This document shows positions 1 to 5,938 of a stretch of 6,533 bases of DNA, one piece after another. Numbering within the stretch: the first letter of the stretch is position 1; each line of letters starts with the position of its first letter. The stretch covers positions 1 through 6,533 of the forward strand of contig JAYQON010000136.1 in the NCBI GenBank assembly GCA_038144835.1, given 5' to 3'. The notes beneath the pieces are model-generated. The model saw only the letters and a list, made by a program, of their open reading frames with translations. It searched no databases and was not told the origin of the DNA. The DNA comes from JALHOQ01 sp038144835 (GTDB lineage: Bacteria; Bdellovibrionota; Bdellovibrionia; Bdellovibrionales; UBA1609). The position numbers and the translations under genes were made by a program.

Positions 1-1659
1 TCACCGGGTGCGGGATTACTGGCTGCCTCCACAAATGCAGCTGAGAGAATACGTATCGATGCTTCGGGCAACGTCGGTATCGGAACTACAAGTGCAGATG
101 CAAATCTTTCGGTGATTAAAGGAATCTCGATTGGAGCAGGATCAGGTGTTTCGTCAACAGACGGCCAACGAAGAAGCTTACAGTTTTTAACAGATACAAA
201 TTATGGCGGCAATTATGATGCACACTCGGGTTATCTTGTTTACAGCACTATGACCGGTGGGTGGGGTTCTGCTCAGTTAAATTTTGCAGTAAGTACGAAC
301 TGGGGTGTGTATAATACAGCTTCTCCGACTATGACTTTGTCTGGAAGCAATGTCGGAGTGGGCACCACAGCTCCCGCATCGGTGCTTCATGTCGCTGATG
401 GAACCACCAGCCCTACCCTGACCATTGCGGCCGACACCGCTGGCTCAAATGCAACGACCTATCCCACTATCAATTTCACATCGGGCCCCTATTACACGAC
501 ATATACGGCTGGCCAGATTCAGGTTAGGGCCGCACCAACACCTTTCACAAACGGTTCAAGTTTATACCTCAACGTCAGCGCACCAGGTGCAACCTATAGT
601 AATAGCTGGATTTTAAATGGCAACGGCGTCCTACAACAGAAGGCCGGTATATGGAACGGAATCGGATCTACGGGCGGAATCACTTTCGATAGTTTGGGAA
701 CTTCCGACCGATTGATCCAGATTGGTCAACAAGCCGGCACATACGTGCCAGGGCAAAACCTCAAAGTGAAAGCTGGCGACGGCTATCCTGGTGGAAACGC
801 GGCGGGTGGTAAGCTCTTCCTATATGGTGGTACTCCAAATGGAACGGGAACCCCAGGCGCCGTGATATTGGCCCACGATGGCACAGGCGCGATCGGAAGC
901 GGCGGTATCGGAACAGCTTCGCCAGAGACGAAGCTGGACGCTAGGGGAACAATTCAATCTCGCATTGACGAGGTCAATATTGGTGGAACGCTGACCCTCG
1001 CCAACGGAGCGAAGGCGGCGGGTACATCGCAACGATGGCGCATATATAATATGGGCGGGGCATACGGAAACTCTCTTCAATTTTGGTCTTACGACGACCT
1101 GTCTGGAACTGGGTGCGCCGTGGGTGGGCTGTGTACAAGTCGGGTCACGTTTATGGACAGTGGCAATGTCGGCATTGGCAACTCAGCCCCTTCTGAAAAG
1201 CTAGAGGTTTCGGGCAACGTTAAAGCTACGGCGTTCATTTCAACCTCTGATCGACGTCTCAAAATGAATATTGAGACATCTGAGGGTCTCGAGAAAATAT
1301 CCCAGTTAAGGGGAACGAGCTTTCAGTGGAAAGACAGTGGAGTGAGAGAATTGGGTTTGATTGCTCAAGAAGTTGAGGAAGTTTTTCCCGAATTGGTCGT
1401 GACCAATCCCGAAACGGGACTAAAGGCGGTCAAGTATCAAGGTTTAATAGCTCCCTTAATTGAGTCGTCTAAAGAATTGAAAAATCTATGTGAGATGAGT
1501 CAAAATCAAATGAAGAGCCTTGAAGAAAAGCTCATCGACAATGCACGACAAGTCGATCTTTTGCAGCAAAAGGTGCGGGAGCTGGCTGCGGAGAATTTGG
1601 CTATAAAACGACGCCTATTTGAATTGGATAGGCGTTTAAAAAAGTTGGAAGGGCAGTAG
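1..1659 (+). CDS. Phage-fibre-like surface adhesin with C-terminal S74 chaperone domain (5' partial)
   Basis: The frame is open from base 1, so the start lies upstream; 552 residues are visible. The body is rich in Gly, Ser, Thr and Asn and carries a recurring fibre motif, D/S-G-N-V-G-I-G-T-x-x-P-x-x-x-L-x-V, at about residues 20-41, 112-134, 292-319 (degenerate) and 384-408. It ends in a Peptidase_S74 / intramolecular chaperone domain starting near residue 412: 'STSDRRLKMNIE' contains the expected Ser (416) and Lys (421) of the self-cleavage dyad, followed by 'GLIAQEVEEVFPELV'. Residues 485-552 form a long charged coiled coil. Known role of the family: the C-terminal domain trimerises and folds a fibre, as in phage tail spikes; S74-bearing fibres also occur as surface adhesins in Bdellovibrio (the mosaic adhesive trimer proteins, from memory). 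I infer a trimeric surface adhesin. No other phage genes are visible, so a prophage tail fibre is less likely but not excluded. The next gene follows after 4 bp, suggesting co-transcription. Confidence 0.88.
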   Translation, partial: SPGAGLLAASTNAAERIRIDASGNVGIGTTSADANLSVIKGISIGAGSGVSSTDGQRRSLQFLTDTNYGGNYDAHSGYLVYSTMTGGWGSAQLNFAVSTNWGVYNTASPTMTLSGSNVGVGTTAPASVLHVADGTTSPTLTIAADTAGSNATTYPTINFTSGPYYTTYTAGQIQVRAAPTPFTNGSSLYLNVSAPGATYSNSWILNGNGVLQQKAGIWNGIGSTGGITFDSLGTSDRLIQIGQQAGTYVPGQNLKVKAGDGYPGGNAAGGKLFLYGGTPNGTGTPGAVILAHDGTGAIGSGGIGTASPETKLDARGTIQSRIDEVNIGGTLTLANGAKAAGTSQRWRIYNMGGAYGNSLQFWSYDDLSGTGCAVGGLCTSRVTFMDSGNVGIGNSAPSEKLEVSGNVKATAFISTSDRRLKMNIETSEGLEKISQLRGTSFQWKDSGVRELGLIAQEVEEVFPELVVTNPETGLKAVKYQGLIAPLIESSKELKNLCEMSQNQMKSLEEKLIDNARQVDLLQQKVRELAAENLAIKRRLFELDRRLKKLEGQ

Positions 1660-1663
1660 TTCA

Positions 1664-2026
1664 ATGCGAGCGGGGTTGTTACTGGCAATGGGATTGTTCA
1701 TTGTGACCCCAAAAGGGCACGCGGCCTGCGCTTCGCCAACAGCCGACGCCGGTCAAATGCAATATATAAGTGGTGTTTACAAGTTCTGTAATGGGACGAC
1801 GTGGATCTCAATGGCAGTGACAAATTCAGGGGTCGCATGCTCTTCAGCTGGAGAACTGCGCTATCAGAATAGCGTTATGGAGTACTGCAACGGAAGCACC
1901 TGGTACAAGACGGCACCCACTACCAATTATGGCACCTGCGTGGTTGCTGATACTGGTCGATTTTATTATGGCGATGCCTATTTCTGGTTTTGTAACGGAG
2001 CCAATTGGCGGCGAATGGGCCCCTAA
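1664..2026 (+). CDS. Small secreted protein of three 'CNG..W' cysteine repeats
   Basis: This 120-residue protein has an N-terminal signal peptide (hydrophobic residues 3-15, likely cleavage after GHA at residue 20). The mature part is almost entirely three tandem repeats at about residues 21-50, 58-83 and 91-118. Each has the plan C-x(n)-G-x-x-x-Y-x(n)-Y/F-C-N-G-x-x-W. Cysteines pair off as 22/42, 59/75 and 92/110, so one disulfide per repeat is likely in the periplasm or outside the cell. The repeat looks like a cysteine-bearing version of the 'G-x-L-R-Y-N ... Y-D-G-T-x-W' module common in phage and adhesin fibres (recognition from memory). ATG 1664 is preceded by GGAAGGG at 1647-1653 with 10 nt spacing, inside the end of the fibre gene. 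The two genes are 4 bp apart, so I infer a function linked to the fibre, such as accessory, capping or decoration. Exact function unknown. Confidence 0.85.
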   Translation: MRAGLLLAMGLFIVTPKGHAACASPTADAGQMQYISGVYKFCNGTTWISMAVTNSGVACSSAGELRYQNSVMEYCNGSTWYKTAPTTNYGTCVVADTGRFYYGDAYFWFCNGANWRRMGP

Positions 2027-2032
2027 CAACAA

Positions 2033-3475
2033 TTAAAAATTCGGATCGAAATCGAAAATTTGATAGAATTTTTTATTTTCAGGAAATTCAATTGGCTTAA
2101 AAGGTGGTTCGCCAGTTTTATGGCGACCATAGACTCCGCTTCCGAGGTCGACAAAGCCTTCTTCTAGTAAGATCTGATAGGCCTCGTGCCCTAAAAGAAA
2201 AAGTCGATTAGCAAAAAATACTAGAGAGATAGAGGGATCGCGAAGAGTTTGTAATACCAATTGACGATTGCCTTCATGCTCGGGTGCGGGCCAAGCAAAG
2301 ATCTCATTGTTGCGTGGCAAAATAGCAGAGGGATCGTAATACCGTACTCCCGGATAGTCTGACAGATATTCTTCTATGATACTTATCGCAGTTCTTTGCA
2401 CATCATTGTTGCTTAGAGTGGTCGCCTTCCAGGTGTGGTAGCCGGCATTAGTCACAAGTAATACGGAGCAGAAAAAAATCAGTTTAAGGCCGTTTTTTGG
2501 CTGTTGAAGTGTCCACAATTGCACACCTTGGTGAATCATGAGAATGGGAAATGGCAACATACTAACAATAAAAAATGGCAAGCGATCGTTGTGAAAAAAA
2601 ATAAAAATGAGTGATGTTAGGCCAGCGGCGACCAGTGCTCGCCCTTGGTGAGAAAGGCCGTGTCGTTGACGAATGAGAATGCAAATTGAGAAGGCGAACA
2701 GCAATAGTAGAAAAAAATTCTCAATGGCAAAACGTCGTACGTGCATAAAGCTCTTAGCTGACAAAAAACCCGGATGATAGATTTGATCACCAAATGAATT
2801 GAAGAAAAAAAACAGGGCGCTTTTATAGTGCAAATCGCCTTTTAATAAAAAATACGCGAGTGCGGTGATGGCAGGCACCACCGAGGCTAATACAAAATCC
2901 TGATTTTTCTGCCATGAATCTGAACTCCGTGCATAGATCGTATAAAATATGAGATTGGCAAACAGATTATACGCCGCTTTGGGAGTTGATGCGAGCAACA
3001 TGAAGTGTAGGGCTGCAGCACCTAGCAGGATGAGGCTTCTTTGAGGATGCTTTTGAGCAGACAAAAAAAGTCCAACACATGCCATCTGAAGTGCGCAGGC
3101 CAAAATATCGCTGCGGACTCTGAAACCTTGGCTAAGAAAATATGTTGAACTCGCAAAGAGTAAAATAGCAAACCATGATCTGGAAATGAACCAAATCCAC
3201 CAGCAAATACTAACGCCGATGGTGGCAAAAAGTATTCGCGCGGCATCCAAGGTCGCGGTATTGCTCAAGTCGAAGTGATAGATCTGACTGAGTAATCCAT
3301 AAAACAGGGGCTTATAACGAATGGAGTACTCTGCCCCCGTAATGCCTAGCTTGGCCAGACTAATGACCCAAAGCTCTGAGTCTGACCAGTGCATTTTGAG
3401 GCTAAGGTAAAAAAAGGCTGAAATCAGTGCGATTGTGGAGAGAACCATTAAGCGCTGAAGCGAATGAGAAGTCAT
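2033..3475 (-). CDS. Polytopic GT-C-like membrane glycosyltransferase
   Basis: This is a 480-residue inner-membrane protein with many hydrophobic segments between residues 8 and 345 (for example 8-27, 82-98, 101-116, 127-140, 196-211, 252-268, 281-294, 300-316, 331-343) and a soluble C-terminal domain from about 350 to 480. GT-C hallmarks: an acidic pair in the first outer loop ('HWSDSELW', D32/E34), an 'RVRSD' element (121-123) resembling the R-P-E/D of ArnT/PMT-type enzymes, 'TPKAAYN' (164-170) and 'NDRLPFF'. Such enzymes transfer a sugar from a polyprenyl-phosphate donor on the periplasmic side; donor and acceptor cannot be read from sequence. I chose ATG 3475 because the first membrane helix then sits right at the N terminus and a promoter-like sequence ends 6 nt before it. 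An upstream in-frame TTG at 3511 would add 12 residues. Neither start has a Shine-Dalgarno. The 3' end is convergent with the small secreted gene, 6 bp apart. Confidence 0.85.
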   Translation of the reverse strand: MTSHSLQRLMVLSTIALISAFFYLSLKMHWSDSELWVISLAKLGITGAEYSIRYKPLFYGLLSQIYHFDLSNTATLDAARILFATIGVSICWWIWFISRSWFAILLFASSTYFLSQGFRVRSDILACALQMACVGLFLSAQKHPQRSLILLGAAALHFMLLASTPKAAYNLFANLIFYTIYARSSDSWQKNQDFVLASVVPAITALAYFLLKGDLHYKSALFFFFNSFGDQIYHPGFLSAKSFMHVRRFAIENFFLLLLFAFSICILIRQRHGLSHQGRALVAAGLTSLIFIFFHNDRLPFFIVSMLPFPILMIHQGVQLWTLQQPKNGLKLIFFCSVLLVTNAGYHTWKATTLSNNDVQRTAISIIEEYLSDYPGVRYYDPSAILPRNNEIFAWPAPEHEGNRQLVLQTLRDPSISLVFFANRLFLLGHEAYQILLEEGFVDLGSGVYGRHKTGEPPFKPIEFPENKKFYQIFDFDPNF

Positions 3476-3511
3476 AATGGTATTGTATTCTTGGGCGACC
3501 AATTCAAGCAA
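3475..3511 (-). promoter_or_regulatory. Candidate sigma-70 promoter for a leaderless GT-C mRNA
   Basis: Reading the minus strand, TTGCTT (3511-3506) is followed by 18 nt and then TACAAT (3487-3482), a five-of-six match to the -10 consensus. Six more bases lead directly to ATG 3475, so transcription would start at or next to the A of the start codon. No Shine-Dalgarno precedes this ATG, as expected for a leaderless message. The -35 is a moderate match. Inferred from spacing and consensus only. Confidence 0.4.
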
Positions 3512-3582
3512 AGTGAATAATGCCGCGCAGAAGAGAGTTCTAGCCGTTGAAATCTGGCGTGCTTGTTAGTTAGCTGAGCGTT

Positions 3583-4284
3583 GTGGACAAAAAATCTTTA
3601 AGTGTCGTGTTTCCTTGTAGAAATGAAGAAGGTGCAGTTGCGGAAATGTTTGCGCGCTTGGCACCCATTCGCCAGGATTTAGAGAATCAAGGTTGGGAAG
3701 TGGAGGTCATAGTTGTAGATGACGCCTCAACTGATCGGTCGGCGGAGAATTTGCTACGTTACGAGAATATTTCAGTAATCACTAATGATCGAGCTTGTGG
3801 TTACGGTGGCGCGCTCAAGCGTGGATTTTTAGCTGCGCGAGCGGAGTGGATCATCTTTCTCGACATGGATCGAACCTATTGTGTTGAAGATATTCCGGCG
3901 CTACTCAAAGTGGCCGTAGATGGGGGCTTTGACATGGTATATGGTCGAAGACCGTTTCAAAACTCAGGCATGCCCATAGTGCGGCGCATTGGCAATGCCG
4001 GTTTTGTATTGGCTTCTCGCTTGTTGTTTGGTGCTCGGATTCGAGATGTGTGTACCGGATTTCGTGTATTTCATCGGCGACGGTTGGCGGAAATTCTAGC
4101 GTTGAGTGATGACGGCCTAAATTTTTCCATACAGCTCACCTCAGCATCCGTTTTGAGACGATGGAAAATTCATGAGATTCCTGTTCGCTATGAGGAGCGT
4201 TTAGGCGAATCCAAATTGAGTGTTTTTGCTGACGGCTTTAGATTTTTATGGACTGTTCTGCGCGCCAAAGGAGCTAGGCGTTGA
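3583..4284 (+). CDS. GT2 glycosyltransferase, DPM1-like (polyprenyl-phosphate sugar synthase type)
   Basis: This is a 233-residue soluble GT-A enzyme whose length is typical of dolichol-/undecaprenyl-phosphate sugar synthases. Motifs in order: first strand 'LSVVFPCRNEEG' (6-17); nucleotide-binding 'VIVVDDASTD' (42-51, D46/D47); 'GYGGALKRGF' (73-82), resembling the 'N.G.g.Al..G' element; metal-binding DxD as 'FLDMDRTY' (D94, D96); 'DVCTGFRVF' (155-163); and 'ERLGESKLS' (205-213), the equivalent of R-x-G-x-S-K. No C-terminal membrane segments follow, so it resembles the short DPM1 form. Expected reaction: sugar from a nucleotide-sugar to polyprenyl phosphate at the cytoplasmic face of the inner membrane; the sugar is unknown. 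The GTG start at 3583 lies just after an in-frame TAG (3571-3573) and places the first strand normally; upstream TGAG is only a weak ribosome site. A divergently oriented GT-C enzyme that could use such a donor lies next to it. Confidence 0.88.
   Translation: MDKKSLSVVFPCRNEEGAVAEMFARLAPIRQDLENQGWEVEVIVVDDASTDRSAENLLRYENISVITNDRACGYGGALKRGFLAARAEWIIFLDMDRTYCVEDIPALLKVAVDGGFDMVYGRRPFQNSGMPIVRRIGNAGFVLASRLLFGARIRDVCTGFRVFHRRRLAEILALSDDGLNFSIQLTSASVLRRWKIHEIPVRYEERLGESKLSVFADGFRFLWTVLRAKGARR
4267..4273 (+). promoter_or_regulatory. Ribosome binding site fixing a TTG start
   Basis: AAAGGAG, a near-perfect Shine-Dalgarno, lies 7 nt before TTG 4281. It decides the start of the second GT2 gene, because an in-frame TAG at 4275-4277 rules out any earlier start and no ATG is available nearby. 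It sits inside the last codons of the upstream gene. Confidence 0.8.
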
Positions 4285-5129
4285 TCAGCGTGATCCGGGT
4301 TACGGGAACCCCTTTGGATCGACCACATTTGATCGATCGTAAGCGGCAGGGACCACTAGAATTTATCAACATTCGTGCGTCTTTTAATGTTTCTTCTGGA
4401 CGCAATTTGGGTGCGACGGAGTCCAAGAATCCATGGCTATTGTTTTTAGATGATGACTGCTTTCTCTCCGATCTGCACCTATCGCAGCTGGCAGACCGAC
4501 TTAGCCATGAAAATCGACCTCTTTGGGGAATGCTTTATAAGCGTGACTTGAAGGGGGCTGTTCCGACTCGAGCCTACAACTGGATTCAAAGAGCTTGGGC
4601 TAGGGTGCCTTCTTATTTAGAAGAAGACGGAAGTCGCGTCGTCGCCAATGTACTCGGGGGAGCCCTGTTGATTCGTGCGGACCTGTTTCGTGCTTTGAAC
4701 GGATTTGACGTGACTCTTGCTTGGGGTGGTGAGGAGACCGAACTGCTTCGTAGAGCTCAAAACTCGGGAGTGGCTGCGCATTTGTTGACCGATTTTGAAG
4801 TTGTGCACCAAAATTGCCTGCGCTGGCGTGGATTTTTTAGGCGTGCTTGGATGCAGGGCTGGAACAAGGGCCTTCGCAACCTAGGTAGTCAGATCCCTTG
4901 GGACTGGAAATGCTTTGAGGGCACCGATTTGATCACGGCTTTGGCTATTGCTCAGTTTTTAGCAATAATGATGATTTCTTCAATTTTGGGTTCAGTGTTT
5001 TATTTTTTTAAATTCAACCAGCGAGATATTTCCCAGGCTGCCCGCGAGGGGTGGGCCCAACGTCGGCGTAGGCGTTCGGCCCAGGCGAAGGTGTGTATCC
5101 GTAATATTCCGGGAAATACATTGGGGTGA
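4281..5129 (+). CDS. GT2 family glycosyltransferase with shortened N terminus
   Basis: The protein has 282 residues. It opens at 'ISVIRVTGTP', which aligns with the second strand of the GT-A fold; about 36 residues carrying the first strand and helix are missing compared with the homologous gene at 5000-5938. The rest is recognisable: 'SGRNLGA' (39-45), DxD as 'LFLDDDC' (D57-D59), 'LGGALLI' (125-131), acceptor/catalytic 'WGGEETELLRR' (148-158), and a C-terminal hydrophobic helix (about 217-243). The TTG start overlaps the TGA of the DPM1-like gene by 4 bp (TTGA), giving tight translational coupling behind a strong AAAGGAG. The C-terminal 43 residues are antisense to the convergent glycosyltransferase gene and include a basic run (RRRRR); they look like read-through rather than a conserved domain. 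Known role of the family: nucleotide-sugar transfer in surface polysaccharide synthesis. Whether this shortened copy is active is uncertain, since the missing part normally helps bind the nucleotide. Confidence 0.78.
   Translation: MISVIRVTGTPLDRPHLIDRKRQGPLEFINIRASFNVSSGRNLGATESKNPWLLFLDDDCFLSDLHLSQLADRLSHENRPLWGMLYKRDLKGAVPTRAYNWIQRAWARVPSYLEEDGSRVVANVLGGALLIRADLFRALNGFDVTLAWGGEETELLRRAQNSGVAAHLLTDFEVVHQNCLRWRGFFRRAWMQGWNKGLRNLGSQIPWDWKCFEGTDLITALAIAQFLAIMMISSILGSVFYFFKFNQRDISQAAREGWAQRRRRRSAQAKVCIRNIPGNTLG
5000..5129. other. 130-bp convergent overlap of two glycosyltransferase genes
   Basis: The + strand GT2 gene stops at TGA 5127-5129, whereas the minus-strand GT2 gene stops at 5000-5002 (TAA on the minus strand), so their 3' ends overlap by 130 bp. 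Minus-strand residues 270-312 and plus-strand residues 240-282 are encoded by the same DNA. The minus-strand end reads as an ordinary helical C terminus, while the plus-strand end is an Arg-rich tail just after a membrane helix. The plus gene has therefore probably lost its own 3' end. Confidence 0.75.
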
Positions 5130-5938
5130 CGGCGATAGTAATCTCGCCCACATTGAAAGCTTTCATCGTATTCGTTGACCCAGATAAGCGCATCCGGCTG
5201 CGTGGAGATGAGAGGACGCCTGGGGGGATCGATCAGTATCCGCCGAGATCGTGTGCGCTCGTAACCATATCCCTGTAAGAAAGCTTTGGTGTGCAGTTGA
5301 TTTGCAGAAAGATTATGGGAGTGTCTCACACTCAGATCTTCGATGAATCGTCCTTGTCCTCCACTTCGGAGCCAACGAAAAATGAAATCAGCCTCGGCCC
5401 CTCCAAATAGAATTTCACTGTCAAAAGTTTGTTTACCAAAGACTTCTTTGGATACTAAGAGGTTGCCTCCTAGAAGGTGAATCCAGCCGAAATCGGGATG
5501 TGAACCGCCGCGCACCCAGCGTTCTTGAATATGATGATAGGCGCGAGAAATCGGATTGGCTGTCTGAGCGATCGAGTAAGGTCCGCCGATAAGAGTATTT
5601 GGCTCACTGTTTGCCAAAACAGTTCCAACTTGCGCTAGATGCTTAGGGTTCGTCAAAACGCAGTCAGCATCTAAGAAGTAGATCCATTCTCCCAGAGCCC
5701 GTGAGGCTCCAAAATTGCGGGCTGAGTTCACTCCACGTTGACTATGCGTCCAAAGATGTAGGTTCTCATACGGGAGAGTGGGATTTTCAATTCTTCCCGA
5801 ACGCGGATTAAACACTACATGGATTTCATGAGGTGGGGCATCCGTTTGTTCCCTAAGACTATTTAAAAGCAAATTGATTCCGACAGCTGGAGTGGCTGCC
5901 GGAATGACGATCGATATTTTTGGCTTTAGCGCACCCAT
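5000..5938 (-). CDS. GT2 family glycosyltransferase (complete GT-A domain)
   Basis: This is a 312-residue soluble enzyme with a full GT-A domain: first strand 'KISIVIPAATP' (7-17), second strand 'EIHVVFN' (38-44), 'NSARNFGAS' (71-79), metal-binding DxD 'FLDADCV' (D90, D92), 'LGGNLLV' (156-162), 'GGAEADFIFR' (179-188; E182/D184 as likely catalytic acids) and 'VRHSHN' (204-209). The C-terminal third is basic and probably helical, with no clear membrane segment. Expected role: nucleotide-sugar-dependent transfer at the cytoplasmic face during surface glycan assembly; sugar and acceptor unknown. I chose ATG 5938 because AGGTG lies 5 nt upstream and the first strand then begins after six residues; an in-frame TTG at 5989 would add 17 residues that do not look like the family. 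The start overlaps the stop of the upstream repeat-protein gene by 13 bp, so the two are likely co-translated. Confidence 0.88.
   Translation of the reverse strand: MGALKPKISIVIPAATPAVGINLLLNSLREQTDAPPHEIHVVFNPRSGRIENPTLPYENLHLWTHSQRGVNSARNFGASRALGEWIYFLDADCVLTNPKHLAQVGTVLANSEPNTLIGGPYSIAQTANPISRAYHHIQERWVRGGSHPDFGWIHLLGGNLLVSKEVFGKQTFDSEILFGGAEADFIFRWLRSGGQGRFIEDLSVRHSHNLSANQLHTKAFLQGYGYERTRSRRILIDPPRRPLISTQPDALIWVNEYDESFQCGRDYYRRHPNVFPGILRIHTFAWAERLRRRWAHPSRAAWEISRWLNLKK

Noticed and set aside
425..616. Plus-strand 63-codon frame inside the fibre gene
   Set aside because: It lies wholly within the fibre coding region in another frame, is Pro/Ser/Gln rich without any pattern, and has no ribosome site.
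820..1080. Minus-strand open frame inside the fibre gene
   Set aside because: It is fully antisense to a well-supported coding frame, with no ribosome site, membrane segment or recognisable motif.
2027..2080. AT-rich imperfect inverted repeat at the convergent 3' ends (aaattcg ... cgaaaattt)
   Set aside because: Pairing needs a bulge and is mostly A-T, and it lies in the last codons of the GT-C gene; too weak to call a terminator.
3022..3246. Minus-strand frame overlapping the GT-C gene
   Set aside because: It is an out-of-frame shadow of the long membrane-protein gene with no supporting start signal.
3547..3575. TTGAAA as a -35 box for the DPM1-like gene
   Set aside because: At 17-nt spacing the -10 position reads TTAGCT, a poor match, so no promoter is called for the plus strand.
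5131..5148. GGCGA...TCGCC hairpin just after the stop of the plus-strand GT2
   Set aside because: The stem is only 5 bp with an 8-nt loop and no following T run, and it lies within the convergent gene's coding sequence, so it is not a convincing terminator.
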